Source: Firmicutes bacterium UBA6226 (GTDB lineage Bacteria; Bacillota_A; Clostridia; Peptostreptococcales; Acidaminobacteraceae). From it: a stretch of 7,931 nucleotides of DNA. The notes below the pieces were generated by a model that searched no databases, was not told where the DNA came from, and was given only the letters and a program-made list of their open reading frames with translations. Position 1 is the stretch's first letter. Every line of letters begins with the position of its first letter. Of the stretch, positions 1 to 6,122 are shown piece after piece. Made by a program: the position numbers and the translations under genes. The stretch covers positions 4,693-12,623 of the forward strand of contig DJWQ01000007.1 of assembly GCA_002441045.1 (NCBI GenBank). The letters are read 5' to 3'.

Positions 1-1652
1 TGAATCACTTCTACATCTTTAAGATTCATCTTTTTAGCAAATTCGATTGCAGCAAATTGTGCTGGTCTTAAGCTAATTGGTAATAAGATTTCGATTTGAA
101 CCACACCATCGCCTAACCATTGAACTTCAGGTTTTACATAGTTAGACTCACCGTGTTCGCCTCTATACTTTTCAGTTTCAGCCATACGTTGGTTGACGTT
201 ATCGTTTTCATCAAGCTCATCGATGAACACAATTTTTTCAGGTTTTTCAAATGTACAACCACCGATTAAATCAGATGGATTTTCTACATTGTATTGTGCA
301 ACGTTGTTGTAACCAAAGTGAGCAGTTACAGGTGCCATATAGTCTGTCGCTCTTTCATAAACCGTACCAACACCTACACCACCATCTATCTTACGGCCGA
401 TACCATCGCCATTTCTTTCAGGATAAATACCTGAGTCTACGAAAAAGCCTTGTTCAACCGCATTAAAGTAACCGCCAGCTTTTACGATTTCTTCTAAATA
501 AAGAACCGCTCTTTCCTTAAGCTCTCTTGCTTTATCTCTTAAATAACCTTCGTCTTTAAGCGCAACCATGTCCATCAATCCATCAAGACCAGCAAAAGTT
601 TGTTTCGCTGTATTACATGCCTCGATGTTGTACATATGCCAAGGTACATTTCTACCTTCATCTGGTGTAATGGTCGATTGAATATCTGCAGATGTTAATC
701 TAGAGATCAACATGTTCATAACGTGTGTTACAGTTGCTTCTCTTGAAGATGAAGTGATATACTTCGTATTCATTTGTGCACGCATTTTGTACTCTGTGAA
801 AAGGTCACGAAGCGCAACTGCATATGGTAAATCAAGCTTCATACAAGGTGCTGGTGATGAAGTTGGCGGTACTGTAGAAAGTGAGATATTTGCTTTTGGC
901 ATACCTACTTTGTGTGAATAAAGCGCATTGATACCATGTTGTACCATTAACTCAGGCATAACTTTCCAAGCTTCTCTAGCAGTTGCATTTGCATTGTGCG
1001 CGCCGTCGATTTGAACCATATCAGCCCAAGTCATTACTTTTTTAGATTCTGCAGCATCAACAAATGAACGAACCATATTGATATTTCTATAAAGAACGTT
1101 GTATTGTGGATCTTGATGCGCGCCGTTTACGCCTTCTTCTGCAAGCATTACAGCTACATCTGGGCCAGCAACTCCTGAAACATATGAATGATAATTGATA
1201 GGTCTTCCAACTTCTTCTTCGATAAGGTCAAGTGCTTTTCTGTGCGCTCTAACTTGCTTTCTAGAAATTGGAACCCCGCCGATACCTTGAGGTGTGCCTT
1301 CGATAAGGCCATCAAAGTGAGATTGTCCAGCAGTTCTGATAACCATGATATGGTCAGCACCATGCCAAGCTGCCATTCTCATACGTCTAATATCATCTTC
1401 AAATCTTCCTGATGCGATTTCAGTTGTAATTGTATTATTTGGTTGTGGATCGATGTTACCAAAGTATTGTGCCGCTGGCATTGGTATATAGTTTTTAAGC
1501 GGTGTAGACATATCGCTAAATTCAAAAGGACCGTAAACTTGCTTTTCGCTTTTTTCTCTCCAAGTCCAACCACGTCTTTTTGGTCTATAACTTTCAAGAT
1601 CTTTCAATATCTCTTTTACATCTATCTTTTTATTGATATCTAATTGAGTCAT
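1..1652 (-). CDS. oraE: D-ornithine 4,5-aminomutase large (catalytic) subunit OraE, C-terminus cut off by the window edge
   Basis: With OraS, this adenosylcobalamin- and PLP-dependent enzyme moves the 5-amino group of D-ornithine to C4, giving (2R,4S)-2,4-diaminopentanoate in the cytoplasm. The frame is open from the ATG at 1652 to the edge, so 550 full codons are visible (N-terminus MTQLDINKKIDVKEILKDLE). The family is about 730-740 residues. The visible part is the N-terminal and TIM-barrel portion, with conserved-looking stretches such as HIMVIRTAGQSHFDG (about residues 101-115) and EGTPQGIGGVP (about 118-128). The C-terminal Rossmann domain, which in the C. sticklandii enzyme holds the cobalamin-ligating His and the PLP lysine (around residues 618-629), lies beyond the edge and could not be checked. 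The start is set by GGGAGGT at 1667-1661, inside the end of oraS, and the oraS stop and this ATG share one base (TAATG). Assignment rests on recalled family sequence plus a perfect operon context, and is very likely correct. Confidence 0.95.
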   Translation of the reverse strand, partial: MTQLDINKKIDVKEILKDLESYRPKRRGWTWREKSEKQVYGPFEFSDMSTPLKNYIPMPAAQYFGNIDPQPNNTITTEIASGRFEDDIRRMRMAAWHGADHIMVIRTAGQSHFDGLIEGTPQGIGGVPISRKQVRAHRKALDLIEEEVGRPINYHSYVSGVAGPDVAVMLAEEGVNGAHQDPQYNVLYRNINMVRSFVDAAESKKVMTWADMVQIDGAHNANATAREAWKVMPELMVQHGINALYSHKVGMPKANISLSTVPPTSSPAPCMKLDLPYAVALRDLFTEYKMRAQMNTKYITSSSREATVTHVMNMLISRLTSADIQSTITPDEGRNVPWHMYNIEACNTAKQTFAGLDGLMDMVALKDEGYLRDKARELKERAVLYLEEIVKAGGYFNAVEQGFFVDSGIYPERNGDGIGRKIDGGVGVGTVYERATDYMAPVTAHFGYNNVAQYNVENPSDLIGGCTFEKPEKIVFIDELDENDNVNQRMAETEKYRGEHGESNYVKPEVQWLGDGVVQIEILLPISLRPAQFAAIEFAKKMNLKDVEVI

Positions 1653-2029
1653 TACTTGTTACCTCCCTTGAAGATTTGGATAGCATCATCCCAATGTTTG
1701 CCTTCGATTAATTCAAGACCTGCTGTGCGCACATCTAAGTTCTTTTCCTTAGCGATTCTATAGATGACATGACCTACGCCATGGCCTATTAAACCTCTAT
1801 CGATAGCACCATCCACTAATGGTTGCGCTTCTAAGCTTGAAAAACCCATACGAAGTAAAACTGAGCGTTCAATTGCTGGTGAGGTATGTGACTTTGCTAA
1901 GTCAAGTAATGGATCTACAATCTGTTCTACTAACTCCCAAAATCTTTCCTTTAATGCTTCATCAGAAAGCTGAGCGAGATGTTGATTTCTTTGTAAATAA
2001 TCATCTTCTCTTTTTACAAAACCTTTCAT
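1652..2029 (-). CDS. oraS: D-ornithine 4,5-aminomutase small subunit OraS
   Basis: This 125-residue subunit partners OraE in the B12/PLP aminomutase. The small subunit is thought to be needed for assembly and activity of the alpha2beta2 complex, and has no cofactor-binding motif of its own. The length matches the family (about 120 residues). The sequence is largely helical and charged, with conserved-looking segments LKERFWELVEQIVDPLLDLA (residues 26-45), RSVLLRMGFSS (55-65) and the glycine-rich GLIGHGVGHVIYR (79-91). The ATG at 2029 has AGGAGG at 2041-2036, six bases upstream. It follows ortB after a 51-bp gap that holds this ribosome binding site and no visible hairpin. Its TAA overlaps the oraE ATG by one base, which fits coupled synthesis of the two subunits of one complex. 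I see no signal peptide or membrane segment, so it is cytoplasmic. Confidence 0.94.
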   Translation of the reverse strand: MKGFVKREDDYLQRNQHLAQLSDEALKERFWELVEQIVDPLLDLAKSHTSPAIERSVLLRMGFSSLEAQPLVDGAIDRGLIGHGVGHVIYRIAKEKNLDVRTAGLELIEGKHWDDAIQIFKGGNK

Positions 2030-2080
2030 TCCGATCCTCCTATTTTTTATTCCGCATCTTTATTTAACTCGTTATTACGA

Positions 2081-3487
2081 TTACTGTAATTCTTTAATCA
2101 CTTTCTCAACATAAGCTTTGTCTTTTTTTGTTTCTAAGCAAAGATAATTGATTTCATCTTCGCTCAACTGCGCAAATGATTTTCCTGCGATTGCATTTTT
2201 AATAAGTGAAGTTCTGAGTTTGTCCATATCCAAATCGATTGCTTTAATTAAGTTTGGATGACTTGGCAAGATAATATTCATGCCTGGTTTTTGATCCGCT
2301 GGATTACCAAAGTGAATATCGATGCCATTATCTCTTGCAAAGGATAATTGTGGTTGAATATGTTTACCTGCACCTGTATATTCTGTTTCTTGAACGACAA
2401 TGATTTGATCGGCGTCCATCTCTTGAGCGATACTAAAAGCCGCTACTAATGCTGTATTACCTGCTGGTCCTTTTTCTAATCCTTCAAGTTGTGCCAAAGC
2501 TTCAGTCATATAGAATACTTCGCCCTGTGTAACAGTAACGTATCTATCCATATAACGCATCGGTCTAGCAGCGGATCTCGGAACATCTGATCGATCTGGT
2601 ACGGTTGAGAAAGGTACGCCAAACCCAGTATGACCTGTGGTGAATGATTTTTTATTAAACTGTTCATCACTTGCCATATGAAGTCCTGATAAATCTACAG
2701 AAGCACCTACAACTGTTGTATCTAGAGCACCTGCTTTTATTAATCCTCTTGCTGTACCAGTGAGATTGCCACCACCTGCATTGGTGCATACAACAACATC
2801 TGGGTCTTTACCATATTTTTCTCTGCATTGCATAGAAAGCTCGTACCCTAAGGTTTCAACACCAGCGATACCAAACGGTGTGTAAAGTGATGCGTTGAAA
2901 TAGCCAGTTTCTTCAAGTAGGAGTAAAAATTGATAAAAAAGCTCTGGACCAACAGTTAATTGTACAACTTCAGCGCCATAAGCTTCACATTTACGCGCTT
3001 TTTCAACGATTTCAGGTTGTCCAACTCCTTTTGAATCGAACGTTTCTTGGACGATGATACATTTAAGACCATGCATAGCTGCTTGAGAAGCAACTGCAGA
3101 ACCATAATTACCGCTTGTTGCTGCAATAACGCCCTTATAGCCAAGTCGCTTCGCATGATAAACCGCATTAGCAGCTCTTCTTGCTTTAAAGCTTCCAGAG
3201 GGATTGCTCGCTTCATCTTTTATAAATATTCTCGCACCTTTTCCTTTTGGCGCAAGCTTTCTTGCTAAAGCAGTTATATTTCTAAGCTCTAAAAGTGGTG
3301 TATTACCGACGCCTGTTCTGCCTTGAATCTCCTGCATTTCTTCAAGTGTATAACCTGTTTCACGCATCATTCTTTCATAATCAAAATTAATGCCATCTAG
3401 TTCAAAATCAGTATAGTCTATACCGATTGCTTGTTTCATAATTTCATTTCTTCGGCTCATTACCGCTGAATATGAATTATCTTTCAT
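2081..3487 (-). CDS. ortB: 2-amino-4-ketopentanoate thiolase beta (PLP) subunit OrtB
   Basis: With OrtA, this enzyme cleaves 2-amino-4-ketopentanoate with CoA to acetyl-CoA and D-alanine. It is unrelated to ordinary cysteine thiolases: the 468-residue protein has the fold-type II PLP fold of threonine synthase and cysteine synthase. The Schiff-base lysine is visible as K101 in NPSGSFKARRA. The asparagine loop TSGNYGSA spans about 124-131, and the glycine-rich phosphate-binding loop TNAGGGNLT about 236-244. GRTGVGNTPLLEL (about 56-68) is the usual substrate-side entry motif. I chose the ATG at 3487 because GGAGGT at 3500-3495 sits seven bases upstream. A possible TTG further upstream (3502) lies inside that ribosome binding site and is unlikely. 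The first 11 bases overlap the end of ortA, which suggests translational coupling of the two subunits. No frameshift or lost active-site residue is seen. Confidence 0.95.
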   Translation of the reverse strand: MKDNSYSAVMSRRNEIMKQAIGIDYTDFELDGINFDYERMMRETGYTLEEMQEIQGRTGVGNTPLLELRNITALARKLAPKGKGARIFIKDEASNPSGSFKARRAANAVYHAKRLGYKGVIAATSGNYGSAVASQAAMHGLKCIIVQETFDSKGVGQPEIVEKARKCEAYGAEVVQLTVGPELFYQFLLLLEETGYFNASLYTPFGIAGVETLGYELSMQCREKYGKDPDVVVCTNAGGGNLTGTARGLIKAGALDTTVVGASVDLSGLHMASDEQFNKKSFTTGHTGFGVPFSTVPDRSDVPRSAARPMRYMDRYVTVTQGEVFYMTEALAQLEGLEKGPAGNTALVAAFSIAQEMDADQIIVVQETEYTGAGKHIQPQLSFARDNGIDIHFGNPADQKPGMNIILPSHPNLIKAIDLDMDKLRTSLIKNAIAGKSFAQLSEDEINYLCLETKKDKAYVEKVIKELQ

Positions 3488-3788
3488 CTTGATCACCTCC
3501 AAAAAGAATATTTCTTAAATCTATTCCAATTTGAGTGATCTCTGGAACATAATTGCCAAAAGAATGCTTATAGGTTGGTTCAAGCTCAATAACAGTCCCT
3601 TTTTCAATACGACCTGTAATTGTCTTTACTTCTATCTCATCACCCATATTTGCATCTGATTGACTAAAACCTTTAACCCACATTTCTAGAGGTACTTTTT
3701 TAGTATCCTCTGGCACTTGTGGCGCGCGTTCAGCTGGTGTTAATATCGTTCTATGGATTCTAACCCAATCGCCTTTCTTAATTGTCAA
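3477..3788 (-). CDS. ortA: 2-amino-4-ketopentanoate thiolase alpha subunit OrtA
   Basis: This is the small partner of OrtB in the CoA-dependent cleavage of 2-amino-4-ketopentanoate. It is about 103 residues, beginning (M)TIKKGDWVRIHRTILTPAER, with the characteristic PQVPEDTKKVPLEMWVKGF segment near residues 25-43. The later part (GDEIEVKTITGRIEKGTVIE) looks like a small beta-barrel. No catalytic motif is visible, in keeping with a subunit that supports the PLP subunit. The start is a judgement: a TTG at 3788-3786 has AGAGG at 3801-3797, eight bases upstream, whereas the in-frame GTG at 3797-3795 would overlap the only plausible ribosome binding site. The longer form would add three residues. 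It lies 14 bp after ord, and its TAA falls 11 bp inside ortB. Confidence 0.93.
   Translation of the reverse strand: MTIKKGDWVRIHRTILTPAERAPQVPEDTKKVPLEMWVKGFSQSDANMGDEIEVKTITGRIEKGTVIELEPTYKHSFGNYVPEITQIGIDLRNILFGGDQDER
3495..3500 (-). promoter_or_regulatory. Ribosome binding site that decides the ortB start, inside ortA
   Basis: The minus strand reads GGAGGT followed by GATCAAG and ATG, so the ATG at 3487 is the start of ortB. The site lies within the last codons of ortA, so ribosomes finishing ortA pass straight over it. This supports coupled synthesis of the two thiolase subunits. Confidence 0.75.
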
Positions 3789-3794
3789 ATCAAA

Positions 3795-3801
3795 CACCTC
3801 T
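3795..3801 (-). promoter_or_regulatory. Ribosome binding site that decides the ortA start
   Basis: The minus strand reads AGAGGTG here, complementary to the 16S rRNA 3' end, followed by TTTGAT and TTG. It places ribosomes on the TTG at 3788. The GTG within this same motif (3797-3795) would have no room for a ribosome binding site. This is the only gene in the operon with a non-ATG start, and its ribosome binding site is weaker than the GGAGG sites of its neighbours. Confidence 0.6.
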
Positions 3802-3802
3802 C

Positions 3803-4852
3803 TTATTTAACAAAGTTTCTCATATCGCCCATGATTGCTCTAGGAACCGGTAAGTCTAACATAGTTTTTAAACCTGGTTCAGCATTAATCACTTGAGGAA
3901 TCATGTTAACGCACATAGCGATTGTACCTAAACCACCTTCAACTTCAGGTTTAATGTTCATGTTAACTTCTGGAGAACCTTTTAAAGTAATATAATCGCC
4001 AGTAAAAGTGCCTTCCATTTCTGGTTCGATTTGTTGTGGGTGAATCATATTGATTTTTACTTCTCCGTCAACAAAACCTTGACCTGTCATATTTACGCCT
4101 GCAACATTGCCAGCAGCAGCAAAACCGTGAGGCGATTTTCTATCTACAGTTGTTACAATCGGCTTCATTTGAGTTTCGATTTTTTGAACGTCCCAGCCAA
4201 TTGCATCTGCGATCATATTGATTGATTCAGCAAAACCAACATGACCAGCAAGTGAGCCATCCTCAACACCTTTGTTAAACTCATCTACTGTAATACCAAC
4301 GCCTTGCTCTTCCATAACCGCATGGCCAAATGGTGATAAACTGTTTACTCTTTTTGCTTCGATTTCAGTTACATCTGTCATACATCCAGTTAATACAACC
4401 ACTAATAAGTCCATGATTAAACCTGGATTAATACCAGTACCTAAAATTGTAACGCCATTTTCTTTTGCTATTTTATCGAGTTCAGCTGCAAGTTCAGGAC
4501 TTTGTGCTTTAGGATAAGACATTTCCTCTGCAGTTGAAATTACGTTGATTTTTTTCTCAAGAACGTGTTTTAATCTAGGAAACGCTTTAGCAGTAAATGA
4601 ATCTGTCGCTGTTAAGCAAATATCGCAAGATTTTTCTGAAATGACTTCGTCGATGTTTTCATTAACAATTACTTCAGGTCTAGAACCTCTTTCAACACCT
4701 AAAAGTTCGTAAATACTTTTGCCAACTCTCTCAGGATTACGGTCACACACACCAACGATGTCTACGCCTTTTTTAGTAAGAAGCATTTTTGCCATACCGC
4801 TTCCCATTGCACCAAAACCCCAAATTGCGACTTTAATATTTTCATTTCTCAT
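3803..4852 (-). CDS. ord: 2,4-diaminopentanoate dehydrogenase Ord
   Basis: This enzyme oxidatively deaminates (2R,4S)-2,4-diaminopentanoate to 2-amino-4-ketopentanoate and ammonia with NAD(P)+. It is the step between the aminomutase and the thiolase, and takes place in the cytoplasm. The 349-residue product matches the family length. An N-terminal Rossmann fold is clear: the beta strand IKVAIWGFGAMGSGM gives the G-x-G-x-x-G dinucleotide motif at G12, G14 and G17, and D37 in VGVCDRNP is placed to bind the adenosine ribose. The layout resembles dihydrodipicolinate-reductase-type dehydrogenases. A second conserved region, VTILGTGINPGLIMDLL, follows near residues 134-150. The ATG at 4852 is chosen because GGAGGT at 4865-4860 lies seven bases upstream. 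A longer reading from 4909 would begin inside the -12 element of the promoter and is rejected. It is the first gene of the operon, with a predicted leader of about 42 nt. Confidence 0.95.
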   Translation of the reverse strand: MRNENIKVAIWGFGAMGSGMAKMLLTKKGVDIVGVCDRNPERVGKSIYELLGVERGSRPEVIVNENIDEVISEKSCDICLTATDSFTAKAFPRLKHVLEKKINVISTAEEMSYPKAQSPELAAELDKIAKENGVTILGTGINPGLIMDLLVVVLTGCMTDVTEIEAKRVNSLSPFGHAVMEEQGVGITVDEFNKGVEDGSLAGHVGFAESINMIADAIGWDVQKIETQMKPIVTTVDRKSPHGFAAAGNVAGVNMTGQGFVDGEVKINMIHPQQIEPEMEGTFTGDYITLKGSPEVNMNIKPEVEGGLGTIAMCVNMIPQVINAEPGLKTMLDLPVPRAIMGDMRNFVK

Positions 4853-4904
4853 GATTGCCACCTCCGTATTTTTCCCATATTGATAGGGATCCACTCTAAT
4901 ACAT

Positions 4905-4920
4905 AGCAATTCTTATGCCA
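4905..4920 (-). promoter_or_regulatory. Sigma-54 (-24/-12) promoter of the ord-ortAB-oraSE operon
   Basis: On the minus strand the sequence is TGGCAT-AAGAA-TTGCT. It matches the sigma-54 consensus TGGCAC-N5-TTGCW at every position but one (T for C), with exactly ten bases between the invariant GG (4919-4918) and GC (4907-4906). The start of transcription should fall near 4894, giving a leader of about 42 nt that ends at the strong ribosome binding site of ord. Only sigma-54 uses this spacing, and such promoters need an ATP-driven enhancer-binding protein bound upstream, for which candidate sites are present at 5050-5115. Sigma-54 control of amino-acid fermentation genes is known in Clostridia (for example PrdR and proline reductase). 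The call rests on the motif and its context. Confidence 0.85.
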
Positions 4921-5049
4921 ATTTTTTTAACAAATGTTCAAAAAAGATTATAGCCCTTCTAACAACTTAACTGTGCAGATCCTTGCTTCAAATTCATAGT
5001 GTTACTATTTCGTAAATTTTCTGAATAATCCAATCATTGCACTAAAAAA

Positions 5050-5063
5050 GCAAATTTTTTTGC
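5050..5063. promoter_or_regulatory. Candidate activator binding site 1 (imperfect copy)
   Basis: GCAAATTTTTTTGC has arms GCAAA and TTTGC around a four-base centre, and matches the perfect copies at 5074 and 5102 at 12 of 14 positions. Its centre is about 163 bp upstream of the predicted ord start of transcription. It is probably a weaker site for the same dimeric regulator. Being AT-rich, it could be a chance match on its own, and its support comes from the two neighbours. Confidence 0.55.
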
Positions 5064-5073
5064 TATTTTACAT

Positions 5074-5087
5074 GCAAAATATTTTGC
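5074..5087. promoter_or_regulatory. Candidate upstream activating site 2 (perfect 14-bp palindrome)
   Basis: GCAAAATATTTTGC is a perfect inverted repeat with seven-base arms. Its centre is about 187 bp upstream of the predicted ord start of transcription, within the usual range for sites bound by sigma-54 enhancer-binding proteins. An identical copy lies 28 bp away. I infer that it binds the activator of the ornithine operon; the activator gene is not in the window. Confidence 0.75.
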
Positions 5088-5101
5088 CTTGTCCAAATAT
5101 A

Positions 5102-5115
5102 GCAAAATATTTTGC
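5102..5115. promoter_or_regulatory. Candidate upstream activating site 3 (perfect 14-bp palindrome)
   Basis: This is a second exact copy of GCAAAATATTTTGC, with its centre about 215 bp upstream of the predicted ord start of transcription. It is also only about 45 bp upstream of the -10 element of the divergent transporter gene. A protein bound here could therefore act on that promoter as well. The start-to-start distance to copy 1 is 52 bp, close to five helical turns, which would put those two on the same face of the DNA. Copy 2 is offset from both. Confidence 0.75.
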
Positions 5116-5156
5116 ACTTCATTTCAGAGAATTTTACACACGCATTTTAATCAAAG

Positions 5157-5165
5157 TGTTATAAT
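5157..5165 (+). promoter_or_regulatory. Extended -10 promoter of the EamA transporter gene
   Basis: TGTTATAAT is a perfect extended -10 element (TG-n-TATAAT) for the housekeeping sigma factor. No good -35 hexamer lies at 16-18 bp; the best candidate, TTTACA at 5133-5138, is 21 bp away, too far for normal use. The extended -10 may make up for this, or an activator may be needed. Transcription should start near 5172, giving a leader of about 20 nt that ends in AAGGAGG at 5181-5187, five bases before the ATG. Confidence 0.65.
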
Positions 5166-5192
5166 TGAAGCATTAAGTTTAAGGAGGCATAA

Positions 5193-6122
5193 ATGAAGCA
5201 ATCATCACCCTATAAAATCTATTTTCTAATGTTTCTAGCCACCTTCTTTTGGGCAGGTGCTTTTATCGCTGCCAAACTAGGTGTTTATGATTTAAGTCCA
5301 GTTTTACTTACGTTTCTTAGAATGGGATTAGCTGCTGTTATTCTCTTTCCCATACTTGTGTTTAAGCAAAGTCAATCCTGGCAATTAGAGCTTTCCGAAC
5401 TTAAATACGTCTTATCCACTGCGATCGTAGGCATGATTGGATACCATTTGTTCTTCTTTTCTGCGCTCAAATATACAACTGCGTCTAACGCTTCTATGAT
5501 TAATGCTACCAATCCATTGATCACTGCACTATTAGCCACTTATTTTGCAGGCGAAAAATTAACTATCAAAAAAGTGCTACTGCTTCTAATGGCGCTTATT
5601 GGTGTCATTTATATTATTACTAAGGGAAATTTGTTTTCCATTTTAAATCTAGACTTTAATAAGGGTGATTTTATTATGCTCTGTGGCACATTCTTATGGG
5701 CAGTTTATGGTATTTTGGTAAAAAAAATAGTCCCTCTCATGGGACCTTTAAAATTGACTGCATATTCATTTTTGTTTTGCGCAGTTTTGCTATTACCTTT
5801 TGCAACTTACGACTTTATTAAGACACAGGCATATCTAGTTGGTGGCTCTCCCTATTTAGCCGTTATCTATATGGCCATCTTTCCCACGGTAATAGGTTAT
5901 TCGATCCAACAACTTGCCATCCAAGAAATCGGTCCGTCAAAAGCTTCATTATTTATCAATTGCGTTCCAATACTATCCACTATTTTAGCAGTTTTATTTT
6001 TAGGCGAGTCGATTTATACCTACCACTATATTGGTGCTGCATTGATTATTACTGCGGTTGTACTTTACAACCTCAATTCAGATTCAAAAAAACGTGCTAA
6101 GGATGCAACACCCCTTCGGTAA
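5193..6122 (+). CDS. EamA/DMT-superfamily membrane transporter (permease of the RhaT/YdcZ type)
   Basis: This 309-residue integral membrane protein belongs to the drug/metabolite transporter superfamily, which moves small metabolites such as amino acids, often outward. About ten hydrophobic segments can be seen, near residues 10-28, 36-57, 72-92, 100-119, 126-143, 158-178, 187-206, 217-238, 249-271 and 276-294. They form two EamA repeats of five. Typical marks are FFWAGAFIAAKLG in the first segment, LKYTTASNASMINATNPLI after the third, and the matching QEIGPSKASLFINCVPI in the second half. The C-terminus is short, basic and presumably cytoplasmic. The ATG at 5193 has AAGGAGG five bases upstream. 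The substrate cannot be read from sequence. Its position opposite the ornithine operon, with shared palindromes, makes an amino acid or a fermentation product such as alanine possible, but this is inference. Confidence 0.9.
   Translation: MKQSSPYKIYFLMFLATFFWAGAFIAAKLGVYDLSPVLLTFLRMGLAAVILFPILVFKQSQSWQLELSELKYVLSTAIVGMIGYHLFFFSALKYTTASNASMINATNPLITALLATYFAGEKLTIKKVLLLLMALIGVIYIITKGNLFSILNLDFNKGDFIMLCGTFLWAVYGILVKKIVPLMGPLKLTAYSFLFCAVLLLPFATYDFIKTQAYLVGGSPYLAVIYMAIFPTVIGYSIQQLAIQEIGPSKASLFINCVPILSTILAVLFLGESIYTYHYIGAALIITAVVLYNLNSDSKKRAKDATPLR

Larger units (their letters stand above)
4853..5192. other. Divergent intergenic region between ord and the EamA gene
   Basis: This 340-bp AT-rich stretch holds no convincing small gene. 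From left to right it contains the ord ribosome binding site and leader, the sigma-54 promoter (4920-4905), a featureless AT-rich stretch, three GCAAAAT-type palindromes (5050-5115), and the extended -10 promoter and ribosome binding site of the transporter. The ord leader is too short for a cobalamin riboswitch, and I saw none elsewhere in the region although OraE needs B12. Confidence 0.8.

Noticed and set aside
251..1643. Several open frames of 60-75 codons on either strand within oraE
   Set aside because: They lie in other frames over a clearly conserved coding region, have no proper ribosome binding sites and give low-complexity or unrelated peptides.
2030..2080. Hairpin TCGT-aata-ACGA between ortB and oraS
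   Set aside because: A four-base AT-containing stem with no T tract is too weak for a terminator or processing site.
3488..3502. A longer ortB reading from a TTG at 3502
   Set aside because: The TTG overlaps the GGAGGT ribosome binding site of the ATG at 3487 and has no site of its own.
4853..4909. A longer ord reading from a TTG at 4909 adding 19 residues
   Set aside because: It would begin inside the sigma-54 -12 element, upstream of the predicted transcription start, and has no ribosome binding site. The ATG at 4852 has a strong one.
4947..4952. TATAAT on the minus strand upstream of ord, a possible housekeeping -10 element
   Set aside because: No acceptable -35 hexamer lies 16-18 bp upstream (CACAGT at best) and there is no TG extension. 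The sigma-54 element downstream is a far better match. A secondary weak promoter cannot be ruled out.
4996..5008. ATAGTgttACTAT inverted repeat in the divergent region
   Set aside because: The arms are only 5 bp, there is a single copy, and the surroundings are very AT-rich. This is within what chance would give.
4853..5192. Cobalamin riboswitch upstream of the B12-dependent pathway
   Set aside because: The predicted leader is about 42 nt and the wider region lacks a recognisable B12-box or a set of paired stems.
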